NCBI GenBank assembly: GCA_002428605.1
Contig: DIXH01000002.1
Coordinates: 1-29,667, forward strand
Length of the DNA stretch: 29,667 nucleotides
DNA from: Clostridiaceae bacterium UBA6085
Lineage (GTDB): Bacteria > Bacillota > Clostridia > Clostridiales > Clostridiaceae
Direction: 5' to 3'
Under the pieces are notes generated by a model. The model was not told where the DNA came from. It saw only the letters and a program-made list of their open reading frames with translations, and made no database searches. Position 1 is the stretch's first letter. Each line of letters begins with the position of its first letter. Shown here piece by piece: positions 22,065 to 29,667 of this stretch. The position numbers and the translations under genes are program-made.

Positions 22065-23795
22065 TCAATCCTCCAGTACCTTCAGAACCAGGAAACCCAT
22101 AGGCAGAACGACAACGCTGCCATTAAGCTCCATGGTGTCTCCGGTATAAAGGTCGATCGCCCTTGAAGGTATCCCCTTCCTCAAATTCTTTTTTTTGTCA
22201 CTGTTATTGAATACGGCAAGTATCCTCTCATCTTTGCTGCGCCTTGAGAACGCAACAAGTCCGTCTTTCGCAACCTCCATCTTCAGGTCACCCTTTACGA
22301 GTTCCGGATTTTCCTTCCTGATGGCTATAAGCCTCCTGAAGAACATTAAAAGGTCCATATCCTGTCTGTCTTCGTCCCATACCATGCAGCCTCGGCATAA
22401 GGGATCCTTGCCACCTGACATGCCTATCTCATCACCGTAGTAGATATAGGGCACTCCGATGTACATGAACTGAAATGCGGCAGCAAGCCTCAGCCTGCCT
22501 TTATCTTCACCTGCTTCAGTGAGGAACCTCTGTGTATCGTGGCTGCCAAGGAGGTTCCACATCTGCCTGTTTATCTGGTCCATATACATGGCCCTTGAAG
22601 AGGCGAGGATTCCCGAGAACCTCTCAGCGTCGATGGCCCTTTTGGCAAAGAAGTCAACTGAGGCTCCCTTGAAGGGATAGTTCATTATTGAATCAAGCTC
22701 GTCGCCCTTGAGGAAGGACGAAGCTTCGTGCATGATCTCCCCGATTATGACGGCATCTTCCTTCACAGACTTCACTGCCTTCCTGAAATCCTTCCAGAAG
22801 CTGTGGTCGACCTCATCGCAGACATCGAGCCTCCAGCCGTCAATTCCCATCTCCTTCACCCAGTACTTACCGACTCCGAGAAGGTATTCCCTGACTTCTG
22901 GATTAGAGATGTTGAACTTTGGCATGGAGGGTATGCTGTCAGCGAAGGTATAATAGTTTACCTTGTCTGTTCTCACTGGGAATCCCTCAAGATGGTACCA
23001 ATCAGTGTACTTTGAATCAGTCTGGTTTTCCAGGATATCACGGAATGCAAAGAAGTCGCTTCCTGAATGGTTGAATACCGCATCGAAGATTATCCTCATG
23101 CCGAGGTTGTGGCACTTTTCAATGAGCTCCCTTACATCCTCCATGCTTCCGAAGCTCTTGTCCACGGAATAGTAGTCCATTGTGTTGTATTTGTGGTTGG
23201 AAGAGGAAGAAAATATCGGGGTCATGTAGATAAGGTCTGCTCCAAGCTTTTTGATGTGGTCAAGCCTGTTTATTATCCCCCTTAGGTCTCCGCCGAACAT
23301 GCTTTTTGTTGTCGGCTTCATTCCCCAGCTCTTGGTATCGTCCGGGTCGTTGCCCTTGTCCCCGTTTTCGAACCTGTCCGGGAATATCTGGTAGGCGACA
23401 GACCTCTGGAGCCAGTCGCTTTCCTTGTAGACATCTGATTCACCTATATATGCGTACTGGAATGCAGCAGCCTCCATGTTATCCTCGGTGTCCTTCAGCC
23501 CTCTCTCATCGAGCCAGAGCTTCGTTCCCTTGTTATCAGTGATCTCAAAGTAATACCTGTATCTGTTGCGTGGAAGGCTTACCTTGCACTCAAACCACTC
23601 GAACAGGCTGTCCTCTGCGAAATGTTCCATGGCCTTCTCCTGGAATCTTCCCGTCCAGTCATATCTGTCCTTGTATCTTACCTTTACTTCAGCCCTGTCG
23701 CCCTTTGCGGTGCGGAGCCTAAGGTTCAGTGAATCCTTTCCTGAAGGATACGCGTATGGTGTGTCTGGAATATGCAGTATCGCGTGTCTTATCAA
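22065..23795 (-). CDS. Cyclomaltodextrinase / neopullulanase-type GH13 enzyme
   Basis: 576 residues, no signal peptide. The N-terminal beta domain (about 1-115) resembles CBM34, which is typical of this group. The barrel has YQIFPDRFENGD, DAVFNHSG (region I), WRLDVCDEVD (nucleophile D324), IIGEIMHE (acid/base E353) and LLGSHDT (D420). It would hydrolyse imported maltodextrins, cyclodextrins or pullulan fragments in the cytoplasm. The exact specificity among cyclomaltodextrinase, maltogenic amylase and neopullulanase cannot be told from sequence. The start is TTG at 23795 with AGGAGG upstream. It lies between the regulator and the MalS-like gene. Confidence 0.93.
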   Translation of the reverse strand: MIRHAILHIPDTPYAYPSGKDSLNLRLRTAKGDRAEVKVRYKDRYDWTGRFQEKAMEHFAEDSLFEWFECKVSLPRNRYRYYFEITDNKGTKLWLDERGLKDTEDNMEAAAFQYAYIGESDVYKESDWLQRSVAYQIFPDRFENGDKGNDPDDTKSWGMKPTTKSMFGGDLRGIINRLDHIKKLGADLIYMTPIFSSSSNHKYNTMDYYSVDKSFGSMEDVRELIEKCHNLGMRIIFDAVFNHSGSDFFAFRDILENQTDSKYTDWYHLEGFPVRTDKVNYYTFADSIPSMPKFNISNPEVREYLLGVGKYWVKEMGIDGWRLDVCDEVDHSFWKDFRKAVKSVKEDAVIIGEIMHEASSFLKGDELDSIMNYPFKGASVDFFAKRAIDAERFSGILASSRAMYMDQINRQMWNLLGSHDTQRFLTEAGEDKGRLRLAAAFQFMYIGVPYIYYGDEIGMSGGKDPLCRGCMVWDEDRQDMDLLMFFRRLIAIRKENPELVKGDLKMEVAKDGLVAFSRRSKDERILAVFNNSDKKKNLRKGIPSRAIDLYTGDTMELNGSVVVLPMGFLVLKVLED

Positions 23796-23814
23796 AATTT
23801 CCTCCTGTATGATT

Positions 23815-23840
23815 AAAGGGGCAGCGCTTAAGCTGCCCCT
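23815..23840 (-). terminator. Hairpin between the LacI-type regulator and the cyclomaltodextrinase
   Basis: A perfect 10-bp stem AAGGGGCAGC / GCTGCCCCTT with a 6-nt loop, followed on the minus strand by only TTTAATC. It sits 20 nt after the regulator stop and just before the RBS of the next gene. It may be a partial terminator or processing site that lowers expression of the two hydrolases. Confidence 0.5.
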
Positions 23841-23859
23841 TCAATGGTATTCGTTCCTT

Positions 23860-24891
23860 TTAAGGAGCTTTTCCTTCGGTTGACTGTCTCTTGTATATGG
23901 TATATGGGATTATTATCTTCTTGCCCCTTACTCCCTTGATCGCCTCAACCAGGACCTTCACCGAGCCTTCGCCCAGTGCGGTCGCGTTGATGTCGACCGA
24001 GGTTATCGGAGTGTCCGAGTACCTTGAAAGCACGCTGTTGTTGAAGCTTGCGACCGCAATGTCCTCCGGGATCGAGATGTTCATCAGCCGAAACACCTTG
24101 ACTGCCCCGAAGGCAATAAGGTCATCTGTGACGATAAGTGCATCCGGCCTTGGCACCATCTTCGCGATCTCTGACCCATATTTGTAGCCGGTCTCCTCAT
24201 CGAACTTGCCTGTGAAAAGCAGCTTGTCCTCGAAGGGCAGGTTGCTTTCGGTAAGAGCCTTCCTGTAGCCCTCGATCCTCTTCTGTGTCACTGTCAGCCT
24301 CTCGTCTCCGCCGATCATGGCTATCCTTTTCCTTCCGATCATGGAAAGATACCTTGTGACCTCATAGGCGGCCATGTAGTTGTCATTGTCAACGTGGTTT
24401 ATCTTCTCGTCGAACCTGAAGGTCGAACCGATGAGTGCGAACGGGAAATCCACGCTCCTCAGGTAATCCACGCACTCGTCGCTGACCTTGCTTGACATGA
24501 GTATTATCCCGTCGACCTTGGAGCCTCTGATGAAGTTCTTGATTATGGCAAGCTCGCCGCTCTTTTCGGTATTCGTCGACAGCAGCAGGTCATAGCCCTC
24601 GGCCGAAGCCCCCTTCACGATTCCCCGGAGAGCTTCCGGAAAGAACGGATTGAGGAACAGGTCCTCTTTCCTCGTAGGCATTATGACGCCGATTGTCCCT
24701 GTCATGCTCCTTGCTAAGGAACGCGCTATGGCGTTTGGATAGTACCCGAGCTCCTCCATGCATTTCCGGACCTTGTCCCTTGTTTCCTGGCTTATCTTGG
24801 GGTTGTTGGATATGACTCTTGAAACTGTCGATGGAGATACTCCAGCCAATTCTGCCACATCATTTACCGTCACTTTTCCGACGTTCTTCAA
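23860..24891 (-). CDS. malR: LacI-family regulator of the maltodextrin locus
   Basis: About 343 residues. The N-terminal helix-turn-helix has VTVNDVAELAGVSPSTVSRVIS and the hinge segment YYPNAIARSLARS. The periplasmic-binding-protein-like effector domain follows (from about 60, IGVIMPTR) and the protein ends in IIIPYTIYKRQS. It would repress the surrounding genes and release DNA on binding a malto-sugar, as MalR does in other Firmicutes; the effector is inferred from the location. I chose the TTG at 24891 behind GGGGGGAAGGGG; an upstream ATG at 24909 lacks an RBS. It follows MalK by 70 nt. Confidence 0.88.
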   Translation of the reverse strand: MKNVGKVTVNDVAELAGVSPSTVSRVISNNPKISQETRDKVRKCMEELGYYPNAIARSLARSMTGTIGVIMPTRKEDLFLNPFFPEALRGIVKGASAEGYDLLLSTNTEKSGELAIIKNFIRGSKVDGIILMSSKVSDECVDYLRSVDFPFALIGSTFRFDEKINHVDNDNYMAAYEVTRYLSMIGRKRIAMIGGDERLTVTQKRIEGYRKALTESNLPFEDKLLFTGKFDEETGYKYGSEIAKMVPRPDALIVTDDLIAFGAVKVFRLMNISIPEDIAVASFNNSVLSRYSDTPITSVDINATALGEGSVKVLVEAIKGVRGKKIIIPYTIYKRQSTEGKAP

Positions 24892-24961
24892 GCCCCTTCC
24901 CCCCTTCATGATTTATTTCGCACTCTGATATATTAACCCGAATAGAGCGATAATAAAAGTA

Positions 24962-26053
24962 TCAGTTTATTCTTAGTCCGGTTTCAGCATCAAAGAAATG
25001 AAGCGCGTCCAGGTCGAACCCGAACATGTACTTGTTTCCCGGCACGTAATCAAGGTATCCGGGAACTGAAATTGTTATGTCCTGCCCGTTCGGAAGCTTA
25101 GTGAAGAGTATCTTCTCCTTGCCAAGCATCTCCATGACATCCAGCTCGCATTCGAATGTGTCTCCAAGCGGCTCCTTCTCGACCCTTCTGAACCTTTCCG
25201 CCCTTATGCCCAAGGATACCCTCTTTCCCTCGTATTCCGAAACCTTCACCTTGTCCTCTGGCTTGGGCTCCGCCTTGATATAAGAGTCATTGGAAACGAA
25301 CCTTCCGTTCTCGATCTTTCCTTCGAATATGTTCATGGTAGGGGACCCGATGAACCTCGCCACGAATATGTTCGCAGGCCTGTTATAGAACTCTTCGGGC
25401 TTTCCGTCCTGCTGTATCTTGCCCTCGTTCATGAGCACTATCTTCGTGGCCATGGTCATGGCTTCGGTCTGGTCATGTGTTACATATATCGATGTGGTCC
25501 CAAGGGACTTGTGAAGCCTTACTAGCTCCACCCTCATGTGCTCCCTGAGCTTTGCATCGAGGTTCGACAGCGGCTCATCCATGAGGAAGACCTTAGGCTT
25601 CCTTACCATGGCTCGGCCAAGAGCGACCCTCTGCCTCTGGCCACCCGAAATGTCTGAGGGCTTTGATTGGAGGTAGCTCGTTATCTGAAGGAGCTCGGCA
25701 GCCTCCCTTACCCTCTCATCTATCACGCTCTTCCTTTCCCTTCTCATGTTCAGGGAAAAGGCCATGTTGTCGTATACTGTCATGTGGGGATAAAGGGCAT
25801 ACGACTGGAATACCATCGCTATGTCCCTGTCCTTTGAAGGGACCTTGTTCATTCTCTTCTCCCCGAAGAGAAGGTCGCCCTCGGTTATGGAGTTGAGCCC
25901 TGCGATCATCCTCAGGAGTGTGGTCTTACCGCAGCCTGACGGTCCGAGTATGACGCAGAAGTCCTTGTCCTCTATCTCAAGGTTTATGTTCCTGAGGGTG
26001 AATTCCTCCCTGCCCTCGTATTTCTTTCCTATGTCCTTTAAAGTGACTTTCAT
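24962..26053 (-). CDS. malK: Maltodextrin ABC transporter ATPase (MalK/MsmX type)
   Basis: 363 residues. The nucleotide-binding domain has Walker A GPSGCGKTT (37-45), Q-loop VFQSY, signature DISGGQRQR, Walker B VFLMDEP and switch His in VTHDQ (H193). A C-terminal TOBE-type regulatory domain (about 240-360) follows, as in carbohydrate importers of the CUT1 group. It energises sugar uptake together with the two permeases encoded upstream. The RBS is GAGGAGG before the ATG. CUT1 ATPases of Firmicutes often serve several transporters; here it is inside the operon, so it is probably the dedicated one. Confidence 0.95.
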   Translation of the reverse strand: MKVTLKDIGKKYEGREEFTLRNINLEIEDKDFCVILGPSGCGKTTLLRMIAGLNSITEGDLLFGEKRMNKVPSKDRDIAMVFQSYALYPHMTVYDNMAFSLNMRRERKSVIDERVREAAELLQITSYLQSKPSDISGGQRQRVALGRAMVRKPKVFLMDEPLSNLDAKLREHMRVELVRLHKSLGTTSIYVTHDQTEAMTMATKIVLMNEGKIQQDGKPEEFYNRPANIFVARFIGSPTMNIFEGKIENGRFVSNDSYIKAEPKPEDKVKVSEYEGKRVSLGIRAERFRRVEKEPLGDTFECELDVMEMLGKEKILFTKLPNGQDITISVPGYLDYVPGNKYMFGFDLDALHFFDAETGLRIN

Positions 26054-26076
26054 CTATGATTCCTCCTCATTCATCT

Positions 26077-26964
26077 CTAGCCCTTGACCGAGCCCTTAGC
26101 AAGACCTGATACCAGCTGCTTCTGCAGAGCCGCGAACAGTATGACTATCGGGATTGCCGTTAGAAGCCCTCCAGCCGCAAATGCCGGCTGATTCAGCGTC
26201 TCCCTGTTGTTGATGAGCGTGAACAGCCCTGCCGCGAGAGTATATGACTCGGGGTTTGTAAGGAGCACGCTTGGAAGCAGGTAGTCCATGAATGGTCCTA
26301 TGAACGACCACAGGGCGATTATCGCAAGCATAGGCCTTACGATCGGCATGATTATAAGCCTGTATACCTGCATGTTGGAGCATCCGTCAATCTTTGCCGC
26401 GTCATCCAGCTCAGTGGAGATGGAATCGATGTAGCCTTTGAGAATGAAAGTGTTCGATGCTATCCCTCCGCCCACGTAGATCATTATCAGCATAAGCTGC
26501 TTGGTGAACACGGGGGTTATTGAATTGAGTATGGAATACATTGTGAAGTACGCAGTGATTCCCGCAAAGGAAGGTATGGTCTGTATCAGCATTATCGCCA
26601 TCAGCGACGGCTTCCTTCCCTTGAACCTGAACCTGGAATAAGCATATCCCGTGAAGGATACTATCAGTATCGTAAGCACTGCGGTAGTTATTGCTATGAG
26701 TATTGTATTCCTGACCCAGGTGAGGTACAGAGTCTCTTCGAAAAGGTATTTGAAATGTATCGTCGAAAACTCGAATACGCTGTTCGATATGAGGTAGTCG
26801 TACTGCTTGCCGTTGAATGCGGAAACCACCATCTGCGACAGGGGCCAGAGTATGGCGAATGCCCAGAAGATAAGGATCGCATAGCTTAATATAAGCATTA
26901 TCCATCCGCCGAGGTTCAGAGGCTGCCTGTCTGAAAGGTAGAGTTCCTTTTTCTTCTTTGCCAT
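26077..26964 (-). CDS. malG: Maltodextrin ABC transporter permease MalG
   Basis: 295 residues, with six predicted TM helices and a cytoplasmic EAA loop (about 185-207, ELDDAAKIDGCSNMQVYRLIIMP) that docks on MalK. The lysine-rich start (MAKKKKELYLSD) and the pattern of the last helix (GGLLTAIPIVILFAALQKQLVSGLAKGSVKG) are typical for MalG. Its ATG overlaps the malF stop codon by one base (TAATG), with AAGGAGGAG within the end of malF as RBS. It transports maltose or maltodextrins with MalF and MalK. Confidence 0.95.
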   Translation of the reverse strand: MAKKKKELYLSDRQPLNLGGWIMLILSYAILIFWAFAILWPLSQMVVSAFNGKQYDYLISNSVFEFSTIHFKYLFEETLYLTWVRNTILIAITTAVLTILIVSFTGYAYSRFRFKGRKPSLMAIMLIQTIPSFAGITAYFTMYSILNSITPVFTKQLMLIMIYVGGGIASNTFILKGYIDSISTELDDAAKIDGCSNMQVYRLIIMPIVRPMLAIIALWSFIGPFMDYLLPSVLLTNPESYTLAAGLFTLINNRETLNQPAFAAGGLLTAIPIVILFAALQKQLVSGLAKGSVKG

Positions 26965-29057
26965 TATAGCCTCTCCTCCTTGAATGCCTTTGAATTCCTG
27001 TATCCGAAGAATGTAAACACCATCAGTCCAAGTGATATGACTATCGTTATTGCAGCTCCTATGGACTGGTACTGGTTGTCCATGGTCAGCTTGTAGATGT
27101 ATGAGATAAGTATGTCTGTGGACCCTGCAAGGTTTCCGTAAACGGAAGGATTGAACGGTCCGCCTCCATTGAAGAGGTATATGATCGAGAAGTTGTTGAA
27201 GTTGAAGGTATACTGTCCTACAAGGAGCGGTGCAGTCTGGAAAAGCACCAGAGGAACAGTTATCTTCATGGTCTTCTGCCAGGCGCTTGCCCCGTCTATC
27301 TGGGCAGCCTCGTAGAGGTCCTCAGGAATAGCCTGAAGCACTCCGGTAGAAAGCAGGAAGATATATGAGCTTCCAAGCCATCCCTGCATGATTATGAGAG
27401 CCGTCCTTGTAAGTATCGCATTGTTCTTCACCTCGAACCTCGATCCGAACACGAATTCAATGACGTCTGTCAGTATGCCGTTCGGTGAGAACATTATGCT
27501 GAAGAACATTATCGTTATGAATGCAGGTACTGCCCATGGAAGCAGGTACACTATCCTGAAGAACGCCTTTCCCTTTATCCTCTCGTTGTTGGCAATGAGA
27601 GCCAGCGCAAATCCGAGGAAAATGGCGAGGGTCGTCGACAGAAGAGTCCAGAGCACAGTCCATCCGAATATGCTGTAGAACACCTTTCCTGCAAGTCCTT
27701 TACCACCTGCTATCAATGCATAGTTCTGTATCCCCACCCATGGGAACTTGGACTGGTTCTGGGGATCCATACCGGTGAAGGACAGGAGTATAGCAGTAGA
27801 TATGGGCACAAGCACTATGAATACGATTACCAGAAGTGCCGGAAGGGAAACCATGTAAGGGAAGCCTTCTTCACCGATTTTGGTTCTCGTTTCGAACCAG
27901 TTTCCGGGCCTTATGCCCCTTATAATCCCCTTCTCCACTCCCCTGGCGTCACGGAAGGAAAGTATGATCAGGACCACCGCAAATATCAGTAGGAAGATCG
28001 CAATTATACCTTCAATCATGAATATAAGTGACTTGTCTATCCTTCTTGCACCTTCAGCTAAAGTAATGAGTCCTGCGATACCGTTGCCCTGGTAGTTTCC
28101 AAAGCCCAGGGAATAGGGTATGGCGATAATATAAGTGAAGAGTGCCGCGAGGAAGAACAGTCCGGCCTTCACCAGCTGTCCGTTGAGCAGCTGCCCGAGA
28201 CCGGGTATCGGTATCGACAGGTAGGAGTACAGCGGCGCAGTCCTTGAGACTTCAACAGGATTGTTCCTCCTTGCATCCGCAATGTCCGCATTGACGATCC
28301 TTCTTCTCACCTTAAGGTAATCCTTGAGCTCGAACCGCTTGCTCTTTATGAACTCCGCGTTCCTCTTCTCCGGGGAATCGTAGGACTTTACCCTTACATT
28401 GTTCCTGTATTCTTTTTTAAGCTCCTGTACGCCGTTCTTGAGGGCCTTGGATGAGATGAGGCCGTTAGCCTTCTTGTCCGCCAGTCTCTTCCTTGCGGTC
28501 TCCATGGCCTTCTTCTGCTGCGTCACATAGTCGTCAATTTCAAGCTTTGCATTGTTCTCATCCTCGCTGCTGAAGGTTCCCTTGAGCTTAATGGCTTCAG
28601 AGAGTTCATTTTCAAGCCTTTCTGATGTCTCAATGATGTCCGGCATAAGTCTCAGGATCACATTGCTTTCATCAAACTTAAGCTTGGCGTCATAAGAAAG
28701 GTCTGTGTAATCCTTGTAGAAGCCCTTCTGAAGCTTCGCCCTTTCAAGCTCCACCCTGAATTCCTTCCCTTCCTTTGAGAGTCCGGCCGGAAGGGATGAT
28801 GTGAATTCCTTCGTCCTGTCCTCAAGCCCCTTGAGGAAGACCTTTTCCTTTTCCTTGAAATCCTTCAGCTTGATGTTATACGGATGACTTTCCTTCTGGG
28901 ACGTGAGGTTCGCCAAATCCTTTGACAATCCGGCTTTCTCTTCTGAAGCTGCTTCCCCGATCCTTTTCTGGAGCAGAGCCACGTCCCTGAGGTAAAGGTT
29001 CTTTCTCTCGTACGCGTTGCCTATATAGTCGTATACGAATTCGCTGTATTTAGCCAA
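26964..29057 (-). CDS. malF: Maltodextrin permease MalF with long cytoplasmic N-terminal extension
   Basis: About 697 residues. The C-terminal 300 or so form a MalF-type permease with six TM helices and the EAA loop (about 582-600, YEAAQIDGASAWQKTMKITVP). Before it come two additional TM helices (about 293-315 and 344-367, the first preceded by PGLGQLLNGQ). Further N-terminal lie about 270 residues rich in Lys, Glu and Leu, predicted helical and coiled-coil-like. Other Firmicutes MalF proteins have about 430 residues and E. coli MalF 514, so the extension is unusual. It may sense something in the cytoplasm or brace the transporter, but that is speculation. I chose the TTG at 29057, 6 nt after AAAGGTGGG. 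Confidence 0.88.
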   Translation of the reverse strand: MAKYSEFVYDYIGNAYERKNLYLRDVALLQKRIGEAASEEKAGLSKDLANLTSQKESHPYNIKLKDFKEKEKVFLKGLEDRTKEFTSSLPAGLSKEGKEFRVELERAKLQKGFYKDYTDLSYDAKLKFDESNVILRLMPDIIETSERLENELSEAIKLKGTFSSEDENNAKLEIDDYVTQQKKAMETARKRLADKKANGLISSKALKNGVQELKKEYRNNVRVKSYDSPEKRNAEFIKSKRFELKDYLKVRRRIVNADIADARRNNPVEVSRTAPLYSYLSIPIPGLGQLLNGQLVKAGLFFLAALFTYIIAIPYSLGFGNYQGNGIAGLITLAEGARRIDKSLIFMIEGIIAIFLLIFAVVLIILSFRDARGVEKGIIRGIRPGNWFETRTKIGEEGFPYMVSLPALLVIVFIVLVPISTAILLSFTGMDPQNQSKFPWVGIQNYALIAGGKGLAGKVFYSIFGWTVLWTLLSTTLAIFLGFALALIANNERIKGKAFFRIVYLLPWAVPAFITIMFFSIMFSPNGILTDVIEFVFGSRFEVKNNAILTRTALIIMQGWLGSSYIFLLSTGVLQAIPEDLYEAAQIDGASAWQKTMKITVPLVLFQTAPLLVGQYTFNFNNFSIIYLFNGGGPFNPSVYGNLAGSTDILISYIYKLTMDNQYQSIGAAITIVISLGLMVFTFFGYRNSKAFKEERL

Positions 29058-29070
29058 GATATTCCCACCT

Positions 29071-29505
29071 TTACTTATATTTCCCGCTGGAGTATGCGTC
29101 TGAAACAGACAGTACGGATAACAGCAGGATTGCATAGCCAGCCATTACCAGATAGAAAAAAACCGATGACGTGTTCCTCCCGATAAATGCGTATGCCCCA
29201 CCGCCCGCTACAAGCACGGACCAGATGAACACGAAGAGGCTGTTGACCCCTATTGCATTTCGGGCTGCAATCGCATATACCGACAGCGCGGCAGGTATCA
29301 TGATCTTCAGAAAATATGTCATGAATACTGAAGATATGTACAGGCCGAGGTCGGCATCGGAACCAGCTTTCGTTATCCAGGCATCGTATAGTCCTGAATC
29401 CTTCGCTGCCATGATTGCCTCAAGTGATGAAAAGAATATTATGAAGCCTGATGCCAGGATAATGGCATACAGGTTCTTTGTCGGCAGTTTGACGGTGTTT
29501 TCCAT
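29071..29505 (-). CDS. Small membrane protein of the maltodextrin operon
   Basis: 144 residues with four predicted TM helices (about 13-35, 54-76, 85-105 and 113-134) and short loops. I do not recognise the family. It sits between the binding-protein and malF genes, with its stop 13 nt before the malF start and AAAGGA upstream of its own ATG. An accessory role in the transporter or in membrane insertion is possible, but only the position supports it. Confidence 0.8.
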   Translation of the reverse strand: MENTVKLPTKNLYAIILASGFIIFFSSLEAIMAAKDSGLYDAWITKAGSDADLGLYISSVFMTYFLKIMIPAALSVYAIAARNAIGVNSLFVFIWSVLVAGGGAYAFIGRNTSSVFFYLVMAGYAILLLSVLSVSDAYSSGKYK

Positions 29506-29527
29506 CGGAAATTCCTTTCTTATATGG

Positions 29528-29555
29528 GAAAAGAAAGGCCTTGGCCTCTCTTTTC
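29528..29555 (-). terminator. Intercistronic stem-loop after the binding-protein gene
   Basis: A 13-bp stem GAAAAGAGAGGCC / GGCCTTTCTTTTC (one mismatch) with a 2-nt loop, in the gap between the binding-protein stop (29573) and the next gene. Such hairpins often let the binding protein be made in excess over the permeases, by stabilising the upstream mRNA or partly stopping transcription. No long T tract follows, so full termination is unlikely. Confidence 0.5.
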
Positions 29556-29572
29556 CTATAAAGTTCCTATTT

Positions 29573-29667
29573 TTAGAAGTTGAGCATCATGGCGTCGAAT
29601 GCAGCCTTGATTTCCTTGTAAGCCGCTTCAGCGTTAGCAGGCTTTACAGCCGACCATGAAAGGAGTG
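29573..29667 (-). CDS. malE: Maltodextrin-binding protein, C-terminal end (partial)
   Basis: The last 30 codons of a gene that runs off the window edge. They encode WSAVKPANAEAAYKEIKAAF and end in MMLNF before the stop. An ending of this helical, Ala/Lys-rich kind is usual for the C-terminus of sugar-binding proteins of the MalE type, and the position first in a malE - malF - malG order fits. With only 30 residues seen, the identification rests mainly on the operon context. Confidence 0.7.
   Translation of the reverse strand, partial: LLSWSAVKPANAEAAYKEIKAAFDAMMLNF

Noticed and set aside
26411..26905. Minus-strand 164-codon frame inside malG
   Set aside because: It is an out-of-frame reading of malG, His/Asp/Arg-rich, without membrane helices or start signals.

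Overview
The window looks like a chromosomal segment of a Gram-positive, moderate-GC anaerobe of the class Clostridia. The evidence is the order polA - coaE - lytic transglycosylase (known from Clostridium), strong AGGAGG-type ribosome binding sites, frequent TTG starts, lipoproteins with Gram-positive lipoboxes, SHOCT proteins, an ECF sigma factor with a membrane-bound partner, and tRNA genes with encoded CCA. The species cannot be named from sequence alone. No phage, insertion sequence, CRISPR array or rRNA gene was seen.

Layout. (1) 1-4300: a two-component system (response regulator and sensor kinase, minus strand) is surrounded by three copies of one promoter module. Each copy has 11-bp CACA direct repeats exactly 4 bp upstream of a -10 box. 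One copy drives a small secreted protein made of seven 12-residue repeats. The other two lead into decayed sequence, one of them with Gly/Thr-rich repeats like those in the kinase sensor domain. (2) 4379-5345: tRNA-Leu(AAG) and a divergent NADP-binding oxidoreductase. (3) 5358-7687: a lipoprotein N-acetylmuramoyl-L-alanine amidase followed by a GH1 6-phospho-beta-glucosidase. (4) 7904-10235: a fusion of a heavy-metal-associated domain, a DsbD/TauE-like membrane domain and a cupredoxin-like domain, then two small SHOCT membrane proteins. (5) 10340-12427: a type I pullulanase with an unusual C-terminal membrane segment. (6) 12478-16536: the operon polA - coaE - lytic transglycosylase - small membrane protein (minus strand). 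(7) 16688-17056: two tRNA-Leu genes with promoter and terminator. (8) 17138-19023: ECF sigma factor and a membrane-anchored putative anti-sigma factor. (9) 19359-20177: two VOC/glyoxalase-like proteins. (10) 20359-29667: a maltodextrin locus on the minus strand.

The maltodextrin locus reads, in transcription order: binding protein (only its C-terminus is in the window), a small membrane protein, MalF, MalG, MalK, a LacI-type regulator, a cytoplasmic cyclomaltodextrinase/neopullulanase, and a surface lipoprotein alpha-amylase resembling MalS. Together they would cut starch or maltodextrins outside the cell, import the products and hydrolyse them inside. The separate pullulanase at 10340 would remove branches. 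The MalF protein carries an additional charged, coiled-coil-like N-terminal region of about 270 residues.

Most noteworthy: the two-component system with its repeated promoter modules and repeat protein, the extended MalF, the tail-anchored pullulanase, the copper-type fusion protein, and the AAG-anticodon leucine tRNA.
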